From positions 1 to 64,000 of the forward strand of contig JAQBZO010000006.1 of the NCBI GenBank assembly GCA_027622195.1: 64,000 nucleotides of DNA, read 5' to 3'. This DNA comes from Planctomycetota bacterium. GTDB lineage: Bacteria; Planctomycetota; Phycisphaerae; Phycisphaerales; SM1A02. This document shows, one piece after another, positions 9,948 through 18,157 of the stretch (positions are counted from its first letter, which is position 1; each line of letters opens with the position of its first letter). The position numbers and the translations under genes are program-made. The notes beneath the pieces are model-generated. The model did not search any database, was not told where the DNA came from, and saw only the letters and a list, made by a program, of their open reading frames with translations.

Positions 9948-10159
9948 ACCGCTCGCTTCCGAGTGCGCTGCGGTGCATCTCCTGCGGATATCCACGCACA
10001 GGCATTGATCCATCTGCACCGTGCCCAGAGTGCGGACAGAGTCACAGACGATCGATCAAGGAATCACATTTTGCCCAACCATCTGAAATGCCACCCATGC
10101 AGTGTGGTGGTTGTCTGTGCGGTTGTGGATCGGATTCGTCTCCGCCTCTGCGGCCATAG
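9944..10159 (+). CDS. N-terminal zinc ribbon (CISCGY...CPECG), probable first part of a split gene
   Basis: The 71-codon ORF begins with a two-knuckle zinc ribbon, CISCGYPRTGIDPSAPCPECG, of a kind that in planctomycetes usually sits at the N-terminus of a multi-pass membrane protein. Here the frame continues only to about QPSEMPPMQ as plausible protein, then runs into a cysteine-rich stretch with no membrane character and a stop. The expected membrane part is present one frame away, starting at 10102. The ATG overlaps the rsmA stop. It is either the broken 5' half of one gene or a small protein translationally coupled to the next. Confidence 0.6.
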   Translation: MNRSLPSALRCISCGYPRTGIDPSAPCPECGQSHRRSIKESHFAQPSEMPPMQCGGCLCGCGSDSSPPLRP

Positions 10160-10800
10160 TGTGCGTCGCCATAACACTCTCGATCGACACTTCACTTGCT
10201 GCAATGATCTTTTTTGTGGCGGCGGCACTGTGCGTGGGCTCCATGCACTGGTTTCTTGGAGAGTGCATTCCTGCGGCGGCGAGTGAAGAGCCTCGGTTGT
10301 CTTCTTCGAATGCAATCCGACGCTTCGCGCGCCTGGGTGGTTTCGTGTGGATTGCTGTCGTGCCCGTGTTGTTGCTCTCGAAAACACTTCCACCCAATAC
10401 ATCCACGCCGTGGGCCGTCATCGAGATCGTGGTCAGCGTGGTGGGCGCGGTGTTGCTCATGGTCGCGATGCTCTCGATGGCTGCTCTCTCGCTCGTTCTC
10501 GCCTCGTATGCAAGGTGGCTGCAATTCGATGCGCTTGGACAATCACTTCGCTGTGCGGCGTTGTGTGGCATCGGAGCGACCGCATTGGCCTTCCTGCAAT
10601 GTTTCTTCGCCCTCGTCAATCGCCAACCAGTCGGCATCGATGGAGTCACATGCTCTGCACTTCTCGCGTTGGCGACTTTCGCGACGATTGTCATTACCGC
10701 GGGATTCCTCGCTTGGAACTCGGGAACCATCGTGCTCATCCACTACCAGATTCTGGATCGGCAGAAGCGGCTCGAGGATGAAGTCCGTCACAGAAACTGA
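10102..10800 (+). CDS. Multi-pass membrane protein, probable second part of the split zinc-ribbon gene
   Basis: This frame opens after a TGA at 10084-10086; the first start-like codon is GTG at 10102, inside the zinc-ribbon ORF. The 232 aa include about six hydrophobic segments, the first beginning WWLSVRLWIGFVSASAAIV. The usual order in this planctomycete family is zinc ribbon, short linker, then such a helix, so the two ORFs together look like one protein with a frame change near 10087-10101. I see no classical slippery heptamer. Function is unknown. Confidence 0.6.
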   Translation: MWWLSVRLWIGFVSASAAIVCVAITLSIDTSLAAMIFFVAAALCVGSMHWFLGECIPAAASEEPRLSSSNAIRRFARLGGFVWIAVVPVLLLSKTLPPNTSTPWAVIEIVVSVVGAVLLMVAMLSMAALSLVLASYARWLQFDALGQSLRCAALCGIGATALAFLQCFFALVNRQPVGIDGVTCSALLALATFATIVITAGFLAWNSGTIVLIHYQILDRQKRLEDEVRHRN

Positions 10801-10818
10801 CTCGCGGGAGTCAGTTTC
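10793..10818. terminator. Bidirectional hairpin terminator between convergent genes
   Basis: GAAACTGACTC, a 4-base loop GCGG, then GAGTCAGTTTC form a perfect 11-bp stem between the rightward membrane-protein gene and leftward purQ. The TGA stops of both genes lie within the hairpin (10798-10800 and, reversed, 10811-10813). There is no long T run on either side. Confidence 0.65.
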
Positions 10819-11623
10819 CAACACACGCACCGCGAACATGATTCAGTGCGGCTTGGAACATGCGTCGACCGAGTGGTTCTCGAGCACTTCGCACTCTTGG
10901 GTCCACGCGAGTCCACCAAGGATGTTGCATCCAGTGCAATGAACGTTCAGGGTGTGGCATCAATCCGAAGATCAATCCCGTTGAATCGCAAATCCCCGCC
11001 ACAGCGCCCATCGACCCGTTGAAATTGTCGTCACTGCTATAGCGCAGTGCGATCTGTCCATTCGCATCGAGTCGATCGAGTACCGCTTGGCTCGTGACGA
11101 ATCGTCCTTCGCCGTGCGCCGACGGCAAGAGTGCATCATCACCAGAGCAATCGAGTCCAGCGGTCCACACGCAACGAGTATTGGATGGAACCTCAATGCG
11201 CGTCCACCCATCGAAAAAACGCGCCTTCTCGTTTTGGGCGAGCGCGATGGTTGAATCAGCGGGCTGGACTGGCCATCCTTCGCCCTGATGGGGACCCGGA
11301 AGAAGTCCTGCTTGCACAGCAATCTGGAAACCATTGCAAGGACAGATCATCGGAACGCCGCGTGCGATGGCTTCACGAAGAGCGGGATACACCTCACGGC
11401 GCATGAGTGCTGCCATGATTCGCCCCGCGGCGATGTCGTCTCCATACGAGAATCCGCCTGGAAGTCCAATCAACTGATACTGATCAATGCGGGATGGTTC
11501 GCGCCGCAGTGTTTCAAGTAAGACGCTGTCGGTGCGCGCTCCCACACCCTCGAACGCTTCGGCGAGTTCGCGGTCGCAGTTGATCCCTGGTGCGGTGATC
11601 ACGAGAGCGCGCATCATGACCAC
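10811..11623 (-). CDS. purQ: Phosphoribosylformylglycinamidine synthase, glutaminase subunit
   Basis: A class I glutamine amidotransferase that supplies ammonia to PurL in the fourth step of purine synthesis. The catalytic cysteine is in PMICPCNGFQI and the His-Glu pair in MPHPERSLHW; GLPGGFSYGDDIAAG is the PurQ-typical glycine-rich region. It is 270 aa, slightly longer than short PurQ subunits, with an inserted acidic/polar segment around residues 160-200. It follows purL with a 10-nt overlap; ATGs at 11623, 11617 and 11614 are possible starts. The gene ends in the shared hairpin terminator. Confidence 0.93.
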   Translation of the reverse strand: MVMMRALVITAPGINCDRELAEAFEGVGARTDSVLLETLRREPSRIDQYQLIGLPGGFSYGDDIAAGRIMAALMRREVYPALREAIARGVPMICPCNGFQIAVQAGLLPGPHQGEGWPVQPADSTIALAQNEKARFFDGWTRIEVPSNTRCVWTAGLDCSGDDALLPSAHGEGRFVTSQAVLDRLDANGQIALRYSSDDNFNGSMGAVAGICDSTGLIFGLMPHPERSLHWMQHPWWTRVDPRVRSAREPLGRRMFQAALNHVRGACVGN

Positions 11624-14600
11624 GCCTCTGACTGGCTATCCCATGCCCGCTGAAGTGTTACGATCGAAACCACCGAGCCTTGACACTCAAACGCTGGTTC
11701 TGCGGTCAGTGTGCCGATGACAGCGTGAGCGACGGACTTGAGCGCGTCACGCACTTCCGCGAGGTCACTCTCACGCACTTCGAGCAGGTATCGAGATGGA
11801 GACTCTCCAAAGGCGCATGCTTCGACGGATGCTCCCGATTCGTGCGGAATGAGGGAAAGGTCGATGCATGCTCCAAGTCCTCCAGAGAAGGCCATCTCTG
11901 CCGCGGCCACGAGCACTCCTCCCTCACTGCAGTCATGGGCGCTTCGGACGAGTCCACGCGCAATGAGTGATGCAACCGCCTGAGCATTCGCAGGACCATG
12001 CACGAGATCGCACACGGGCAACTGTTCATCCAGAGCACTTCCGCCAACCAGTGTGGCGCGGATGCTTCCGCCCATTCCCGCTTGAGTCATACCCACGAGG
12101 ATGAGTTTCGATCCCGCCTCCTTCGCATCCATCGTGCAGGCGTGTTCGATGTCGTGAACAATTCCAAAACCAGAAATCAGCAATGTCGGCGGGATCTGAA
12201 TCAATTCACCAGACTCGGTTCGGAATTGATTCTTGAGACTGTCCTTGCCGCTGATGAATGGTGTGCGGTACGCGATGGCTCCATCGAAACATGCTTCTGC
12301 CGCGCGCACAAGTCCTCCGAGATTTCTTGGGTCATCACAACTCGCCCAACAGAAATTATCGAGTATGGCAATGCGCGATGGATCAGTGCCCACACAGACG
12401 AGGTTGCGCACACATTCATCGATCGCTGCAAGAGTCATGATGTACGGATCCGCAGCGAGTCCAGTGGCGAGTCCGTTGCCGATCGCTAGTCCGCGCGTTG
12501 AAGATGGAACCGGACGCACCACCGCCGCATCGCCAGGCCCAGCTTGCGGTCCATGGAGTGGCTTGATCATCGTGCCACCCTGCACTTCATGGTCGTATTG
12601 ACGAATGATCCACCCCTTGCTTGCCACATTGGGATGGGCGAGCAGTGTGCGAAGTGTTCCGAGAATTCCTGGTCCTGCCTCTTGATGCGAACCTGCCTGC
12701 GCGAACTGGGCGTTGTAGACGGGATCCCACACTGCCTTGCGCGATGGGTCGGGTACTCCGTCATGCAAGAAGGCGATGTCGAGCGCACCGACCTCGGTAC
12801 CGTGCCAGAGCAATCGGATTGATCCGTTGTCGGATCCAAAGGTGCCCAGGTTAGACATCTCACAGCCATGTGATTCGCAAATCGTGCGCAGAGCCGACAG
12901 TGACGACGTGCTCACCGAGAGCACCATGCGCTCTTGCGCCTCGCTGATCCACACTTCGGTGGGAGAGAGCCCCGCGTACTTCAATGGTGCTCGATCAAGA
13001 TGAACAGTCGCGCCGAGTGTCTTTCCCATTTCGCCAACCGCGCTTGAGAATCCACCCGCACCGCAATCGGTAATCGCGTTGTAGAGAGGACCACTCGGTT
13101 GATCGCGCGCCTCAAGGATCGCATCAAGCATGCGTTTTTCCGTGATGGCATTGCCAATCTGCACCGCATGCGAAAACTCACTCGCATGACCATGCTCAAC
13201 CTCTGCGCTCGAGAATGTGGCGCCGTGAATGCCGTCGCGACCAGTACGACCACCGAGTGCCACAATCGAATCGCCCGCGCGCGGGTCTCCATGAACGAGA
13301 TGCCGTGGAAGGACACCCACGACGCCGCAGTAGACGAGTGGATTTCCAACATGTCTTTCATCGAATGAAACGCCACCGTTCACCGTGGGAATACCCATGC
13401 GGTTTCCATAGTCGCGCACCCCCGCCACAATTTGCGACAACACACGCTTGGGATGAAGACATCCGCGAGGCACAGCGTGTTCGGGCATATCGGAAGGCGC
13501 GACGCAGAACACATCGGTCGATGCAATGGGCTTTGCGGCCATGCCGGTTCCCATGACATCACGAATGCATCCACCAATCCCTGTCGCCGCTCCGCCGTAG
13601 GGCTCAATCGCGCTTGGACGATTGTGCGTTTCAACCTTGAAGCAGACGGCATTGTCGTCATCAAAGGCAATGACTCCTGCATTGTCAACGAACACGCTCA
13701 AGCACCAATCGATGGGAGGATTCTCGCGCGTCCACCCTGCACTACGCGGAGGATCAATTCGTCCAATGAGCGAATTCGTCGCCGCAGCAATCGTCGACTT
13801 CAACAAGTTGTCGATGTGGAGTTCGTTCCCTCGCATCGAATGACCGACTCGCCCCTTGGTATTCGTGAGCAGGGACGGCCCCTGACCTGCGCCGCTCGGT
13901 TCGGAATAAGCGATTTGCGCCTTCAGTGTCTTGTGGACACAGTGCTCGCTCCACGTTTGTGCAAGCGTCTCGAGTTCGATCTCGCGGGGCTCCCGACCAA
14001 GCCGCCGATACTCATCTTGGATCGCCTTCATCTCATCGAGCGACAGGAAGAGATGCGCTTCGCGAGAGAGTCGCTCAAGGGAAGCGCTGTCCAAGTCACG
14101 AAGTGGTACTTCCAGAATCTGAAGCGCGTATGAATGACCGTGCGGAAACGAAGTGGGGCAGAATGGTCCTTCGTGCACTGCCTGAATCACTGTATTCGCC
14201 ACAAAGCGTTCGACGAATCGCTTCGCCGTGGATAGATCGACTCCGGCAAAATCAAGTCGGACACCCGTGCGCACCGAGACGCGCTTGCCGATCAAGACGG
14301 CGATCGCTTCTTGCACACTCTCAGCCGCTGGATCGGTCACGCCCGAGAGTGGATGCACTTCCAACACCACACCAGGCGTGCTTCGTGCCGTACTCGGATT
14401 CCAAATCACGGCGCATTGGCTCACCGAGTCAGCAAGGAGGTTCTTCGCAGCACGCGAAAGTTCTGCATCATCCAGTTCGCCTTCGATCAAGTAGACCGCG
14501 GCGGTGGTGATGGATCCCGCCGTTCCTGTGGAATTCAATTGACGAGTGAGTGCCCTGCCGCGCGGGTCGGGCAATCCTTCCAAGACGCGCACCTCCACGC

Positions 14601-14694
14601 GATGCACCGCCATGTTCAACGAGTCGACGCATACGGCACCCGACCCCTCTGCAACGCGAGGAGACCGGAACATCGAGCCGCATGGATGCCTCAT
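11614..14694 (-). CDS. purL: Phosphoribosylformylglycinamidine synthase, large subunit with N-terminal PurS-like region
   Basis: FGAM synthase, which uses ATP and PurQ-derived ammonia to convert FGAR to FGAM. The catalytic core is recognised by TWSEHCVHKT, FKVETHNRPSAIEPYGGAATGIGG and later HDCSEGG. The first 200 or so residues resemble PurS twice: VHRVEVRVLEGLPDPRGRAL...NLLADSVSQCAVI, then VVLEVHPLSGVTDPAAESV...FVANTVIQAVHEG. This would make a separate purS gene unnecessary. The start is uncertain: ATG at 14694 lies 11 nt after TAGGAT (leaderless reading), whereas ATG at 14613 (MAVHRVEV) begins exactly at the conserved region. Confidence 0.93.
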   Translation of the reverse strand: MRHPCGSMFRSPRVAEGSGAVCVDSLNMAVHRVEVRVLEGLPDPRGRALTRQLNSTGTAGSITTAAVYLIEGELDDAELSRAAKNLLADSVSQCAVIWNPSTARSTPGVVLEVHPLSGVTDPAAESVQEAIAVLIGKRVSVRTGVRLDFAGVDLSTAKRFVERFVANTVIQAVHEGPFCPTSFPHGHSYALQILEVPLRDLDSASLERLSREAHLFLSLDEMKAIQDEYRRLGREPREIELETLAQTWSEHCVHKTLKAQIAYSEPSGAGQGPSLLTNTKGRVGHSMRGNELHIDNLLKSTIAAATNSLIGRIDPPRSAGWTRENPPIDWCLSVFVDNAGVIAFDDDNAVCFKVETHNRPSAIEPYGGAATGIGGCIRDVMGTGMAAKPIASTDVFCVAPSDMPEHAVPRGCLHPKRVLSQIVAGVRDYGNRMGIPTVNGGVSFDERHVGNPLVYCGVVGVLPRHLVHGDPRAGDSIVALGGRTGRDGIHGATFSSAEVEHGHASEFSHAVQIGNAITEKRMLDAILEARDQPSGPLYNAITDCGAGGFSSAVGEMGKTLGATVHLDRAPLKYAGLSPTEVWISEAQERMVLSVSTSSLSALRTICESHGCEMSNLGTFGSDNGSIRLLWHGTEVGALDIAFLHDGVPDPSRKAVWDPVYNAQFAQAGSHQEAGPGILGTLRTLLAHPNVASKGWIIRQYDHEVQGGTMIKPLHGPQAGPGDAAVVRPVPSSTRGLAIGNGLATGLAADPYIMTLAAIDECVRNLVCVGTDPSRIAILDNFCWASCDDPRNLGGLVRAAEACFDGAIAYRTPFISGKDSLKNQFRTESGELIQIPPTLLISGFGIVHDIEHACTMDAKEAGSKLILVGMTQAGMGGSIRATLVGGSALDEQLPVCDLVHGPANAQAVASLIARGLVRSAHDCSEGGVLVAAAEMAFSGGLGACIDLSLIPHESGASVEACAFGESPSRYLLEVRESDLAEVRDALKSVAHAVIGTLTAEPAFECQGSVVSIVTLQRAWDSQSEAWS

Positions 14695-14705
14695 AGAAAC
14701 GGCGC

Positions 14706-14711
14706 ATCCTA
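14706..14711 (-). promoter_or_regulatory. -10-like element of purL-purQ
   Basis: TAGGAT on the minus strand, 11 nt before the ATG at 14694. Confidence 0.35.
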
Positions 14712-14727
14712 GCGTTTTTCCGCTGAT

Positions 14728-16167
14728 TTAGAACAACATCTGCACTGCAGCGCGAATCACGACCTGCGTTTCGTCACTGCTGTCTGGAACCCAGTCGGTG
14801 CTGACGGTCGAGTCGCCGTACACGCCATTCGTGAAGAGGATTGCGCCATTCGACCAGCCTCCATCGACCTGAAACTTCAAGTTGTTCTTGTCGAGGTAGT
14901 AGTTCACGCCGAGTGTGGCGATCCAGAACTCTTGGTCTGCAAAGGTGGTCTCACTCGACGAACCGTTCGAATCAACGTTGACGAACTGCCAGTTGGCAAC
15001 GGCTTCGACATCATCACAGACGAAGTATCCGCCCTGAACAAGGATGCCCGTGGCTGCTGGTGTCACCCCTGCGCCAAAGTCAGCTTGACTCAAGTAGAAC
15101 GCGCCAAGAACACTCGCGCCTCCGAAACGAAGATTGAGGTCGGCAGTAAAGAGGAAGTTGTTCGCCGTACCATTCACTCCTGCGGTGGATAGCTTGTAGG
15201 TGCGATTCCACTCGTAGTGAGCTGCCGCACCAACGGCCGCCGTAAACTCACTGCCGCGGAAACTCATCAATGAGTTGAGGTCATTCCAGGAACCCGCGAG
15301 CTTCCAGTCCGCTCGTCCGCTGAATGCGCCATCCGAAGGAGTCGTCGACGAAGTGGCTGGACTCGTACCGTTGCTATTTCCACCGTTGTTGAACGATGCG
15401 TAGCCTCGGAATGAATCTCCCGTGTATCCGGTCGCCAGTCCGAGGACTCGCTTCGTATCAAAGTAATGCGTCACCACCGAACGGCTAACAAACTGCTGCT
15501 TGGTATCCGAGGTGAACTCTTCAAAGACAACGCGATCCTTCCACTGGCCCGCGGTCACGGTGAGTCCATTGCCGAGATCCTTGCGCACATACGCTGTCTC
15601 GAGCTTCAAATTGGCAGATGACTGCGAAAAGGCCTGCGAAAGTTCGTACTGCCAAGTGGGATCAAACATATGTCCCCTTTGGTAGAACTTGGCATATCCA
15701 ACTTGGAATCCGCTCTCCGTCCCGAGTCCCGGGTTGTTGCCCGTGTATCCAGGAACATCTCGATAGGCGTATCGATACTGGAATTTGCCGCTGAGCTTGA
15801 GCATGAAGTTGCCGTCAGCACTCGCGATGAAGAAACCATTCTTCGAGTCATACCCCGAGGTTGCCTCAGCTCCTTGAAAACTGCGCCGCGTGTCGCTGTC
15901 GGCGAGCACATCGTGCACAACGCCGCGAATCTCTGCGGCGCGTTCTTCGCTGAGCCACTGCGCACCGAGTTGATCGCGGAGCCCAGCGACTTCGGCATCA
16001 TGATCCAACTTCTCTTGCGCCATTGCACCGCGCATCGCCTGCACTTCATCAGCGAGTGAACGAAACTCAGCTGCAGTGGGCGGTATGTTCGACGCTTGAC
16101 CCAAACTCGAAGCGAGAACGAGAGTGTGAGTGACGATCAGAGACGATGCGACTTGTGCGAGATTCAT
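14728..16167 (-). CDS. Outer-membrane porin, OprP/OprO-like (porin 1)
   Basis: A 479-aa exported beta-rich protein. ATG at 16167 follows AAAGGA and starts a signal peptide (MNLAQVASSLIVTHTLVLASSLGQAS). Next come a helical region and a block shared with the two neighbouring porins, QWLSEERAAEIRGVVHDVLADSDTRRSFQGAEATSGYD in sense, then FFIASADGNFMLKLSGKFQYRYAY, which is like the start of the barrel in phosphate-selective porins. Alternating aromatic strands continue to a C-terminal phenylalanine (RAAVQMLF), the usual outer-membrane insertion signal. Substrate is not proven; a PhoR-like remnant next door hints at phosphate. The ORF extends upstream to 16218 without signal character. Confidence 0.8.
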   Translation of the reverse strand: MNLAQVASSLIVTHTLVLASSLGQASNIPPTAAEFRSLADEVQAMRGAMAQEKLDHDAEVAGLRDQLGAQWLSEERAAEIRGVVHDVLADSDTRRSFQGAEATSGYDSKNGFFIASADGNFMLKLSGKFQYRYAYRDVPGYTGNNPGLGTESGFQVGYAKFYQRGHMFDPTWQYELSQAFSQSSANLKLETAYVRKDLGNGLTVTAGQWKDRVVFEEFTSDTKQQFVSRSVVTHYFDTKRVLGLATGYTGDSFRGYASFNNGGNSNGTSPATSSTTPSDGAFSGRADWKLAGSWNDLNSLMSFRGSEFTAAVGAAAHYEWNRTYKLSTAGVNGTANNFLFTADLNLRFGGASVLGAFYLSQADFGAGVTPAATGILVQGGYFVCDDVEAVANWQFVNVDSNGSSSETTFADQEFWIATLGVNYYLDKNNLKFQVDGGWSNGAILFTNGVYGDSTVSTDWVPDSSDETQVVIRAAVQMLF

Positions 16168-16299
16168 GAACCGAGTCCTTTCTAGTGAGGAGCGAAACTG
16201 AACGGGGGGCATCCTCATCGACCCATGTTTACATTGTGTTCAGAATCCATGAAGTTGCGGAGAGGATTGGAACGGTCCGTGCTTTGGACTCAAGAACGG

Positions 16300-16466
16300 C
16301 TACAAACCTCGTGGATTTCCGGCAGGAAGTTGCAGAAAGAAGGTTGAACCTTTCCCGACGGTGCTCTCGACTCCGGCATCACCACCATCGACGCGAGCGA
16401 TGTGCTTCACGATGGCGAGGCCGAGTCCAGTGCCTCCGCCATCGCGCCTATACATCACTCTCACCA
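16300..16466 (-). pseudogene. C-terminal remnant of a PhoR-type sensor histidine kinase
   Basis: Directly after the porin 2 stop, an open frame reads [19 protein letters not shown], then [15 protein letters not shown] and a TAG. This is the G2 box and last strands of a histidine-kinase HATPase domain, closest in wording to PhoR-type kinases (FYR...[12 protein letters not shown]...VGKGSTF). Everything upstream (sensor, DHp and N, G1 and F boxes) is missing. The roughly 50 codons are undamaged, so truncation may be recent. It cannot act as a kinase. It lies between two porin genes of the OprP type. Confidence 0.75.
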
Positions 16467-16472
16467 CTCGCG

Positions 16473-18020
16473 TTAGAACATCAATTGGAACTTGGTTCGG
16501 AAGACGAACTCGTTCATTCCAGAGGCTCTCCATCCCGCTGGATAAGTCTGCCAAACGGGATCAACGTTAGTCAGAGCGTAACCAAGATCGGTCGTGATCT
16601 TTGCATCCTGACCATCGATGTACCAGTTCGCCCCAACCGTAACAATGCCGAGCCAATTGCTCGGAGTCAAAACCTGACCCCATTGCGCGGGCGCCGATGG
16701 CACTTGCCCAACGGTGTAATTCCCCCACTCAAAGCGTGCAAATCCCTCAACATCGGTGTCGAAATAATATGCACCTTGCACCACCGCTCCGTACATTCCA
16801 ACAGTGCCGAGGTCCGCAGTTGGATCACTGCTCAATCCGATTGAGTTATTCAGAATCGCAGTCTCCGAATCAATGCTGTTGTAGTAGAACGAACCAAAGA
16901 GCGATGCGCCGCCCATCATGTAGGTTGCATCAACCGTAACAGCCATCCAGGTGTTGTAGTTCAATCCATCAGTCGGCGGATCGACATTTGGATAGAGGTA
17001 CGGCTGCGCCTGTTGCCAATGCGCACCCACTCCAAGCAACAGTCCACTCTCATCGCCGATTGGACTTGTGAACGACTTGAATTGATCCCACCCTCCCCAC
17101 GGCTTCACTTCATAACGCGCCGCAAATGAGAGAGCACCGCCGTCGTAGTTCCATGGTTTACCGAGCGGATCAAGTCCACCTGCAAAACTAACGAGTCCGC
17201 CGCCTGTAAAGTCTTGTGCGCCATCGTTGATTGAGCAGCGAAAACGCGACTCTGCGTCGGCGTACTCAAGTTCAACTCCCTGCGTGAAACCCATGCCGAG
17301 GTGGTAATCGATCACACTGCGATCGACCGCGGTGTAGTACTGCTCTTGCACGAGAAATTCTCTGCTGTAGGCCATTCGAAACTGCCCTGCTCGAATGCTC
17401 CACGCATCATCGAGAGCAAGTCGCACCCACGCTTCTAAGACTTGCAGCGCGCCGCTCGAACTGCCGCCTGAGACATTGGCGTTCTGATCGAGCAGATAGA
17501 CCGAGTTTGTATTGGCGACTTGAATGCGAGAACCGAATGTCACATCGGGACTGAAGACATGACCGCTGAACCACAACTCAGATTGCCCGAGATCAAAACC
17601 GCTGACATTCTTGTCGCTATCCAAGAACAAGTTGGTTCCGCTCCTCCCATCATTGGGGATGTAGCTATAAATGAATCGAGTCTGAAGCATGCCGCCGAGC
17701 TTCAGCAAGAATCGTCCATCTGGACTCGCGAGGAAAAACCCATCGTTCCATCCTGCAGTCATCGCATCGGATTGCAAACTCATGCGCGAGTCGGCATCCG
17801 CGACGACATCAGCGACGATGGTTCGTATCTCACTCGCGCGTTCTTCGGTAAGCCATCGCTCGCCTGATTCCGATTGCAGATCGCTGACTTGTTGTTCGAG
17901 TTGGATATTGCGGCGCTCAAGCGAATCGAGTCGCTTGACCAATTCATCCACAGCAGAAGTCGACCGCGCAGAATCTTGTGGTGTCTGTCCCAGAGCGGCG
18001 AGAAGGCAGATCGCAAGCAT
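16473..18020 (-). CDS. Outer-membrane porin, OprP/OprO-like (porin 2)
   Basis: A 515-aa member of the same family as its neighbours. A short signal peptide ([14 protein letters not shown]) is followed by a coiled-coil segment ([25 protein letters not shown]), the shared [25 protein letters not shown] block, then [23 protein letters not shown] and a long series of beta-strand-like stretches. It ends in phenylalanine (RTKFQLMF). TAAACT lies 6 nt before the ATG, and no Shine-Dalgarno is at a usable distance. The coiled coil may span the periplasm towards peptidoglycan. Solute specificity is unknown. Confidence 0.78.
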   Translation of the reverse strand: MLAICLLAALGQTPQDSARSTSAVDELVKRLDSLERRNIQLEQQVSDLQSESGERWLTEERASEIRTIVADVVADADSRMSLQSDAMTAGWNDGFFLASPDGRFLLKLGGMLQTRFIYSYIPNDGRSGTNLFLDSDKNVSGFDLGQSELWFSGHVFSPDVTFGSRIQVANTNSVYLLDQNANVSGGSSSGALQVLEAWVRLALDDAWSIRAGQFRMAYSREFLVQEQYYTAVDRSVIDYHLGMGFTQGVELEYADAESRFRCSINDGAQDFTGGGLVSFAGGLDPLGKPWNYDGGALSFAARYEVKPWGGWDQFKSFTSPIGDESGLLLGVGAHWQQAQPYLYPNVDPPTDGLNYNTWMAVTVDATYMMGGASLFGSFYYNSIDSETAILNNSIGLSSDPTADLGTVGMYGAVVQGAYYFDTDVEGFARFEWGNYTVGQVPSAPAQWGQVLTPSNWLGIVTVGANWYIDGQDAKITTDLGYALTNVDPVWQTYPAGWRASGMNEFVFRTKFQLMF

Positions 18021-18026
18021 GGCGAA

Positions 18027-18032
18027 AGTTTA
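18027..18032 (-). promoter_or_regulatory. -10-like element of porin 2
   Basis: TAAACT on the minus strand, 6 nt before the ATG at 18020. It lies just downstream of the porin 3 terminator, so porin 2 appears to be transcribed independently. Confidence 0.45.
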
Positions 18033-18059
18033 GTCCTCTTCGCCAAGCGGTGCAGGACA

Positions 18060-18095
18060 AAAGAAAAGGGGCGGCTCCTTGAGAGAGCCGCCCCA
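18060..18095 (-). terminator. Rho-independent terminator of porin 3
   Basis: On the minus strand GGGGCGGCTC, a 7-nt loop and GAGCCGCCCC form a perfect 10-bp GC-rich stem (18069-18078 with 18086-18095), followed by TTTTCTTTT. It lies 62 bp after the porin 3 stop. Confidence 0.93.
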
Positions 18096-18157
18096 TCGAG
18101 TCATTGTGGATGTGCCATCAAACGCAGTGGCAGAGCATCAGATCAGAATCAGATCAC

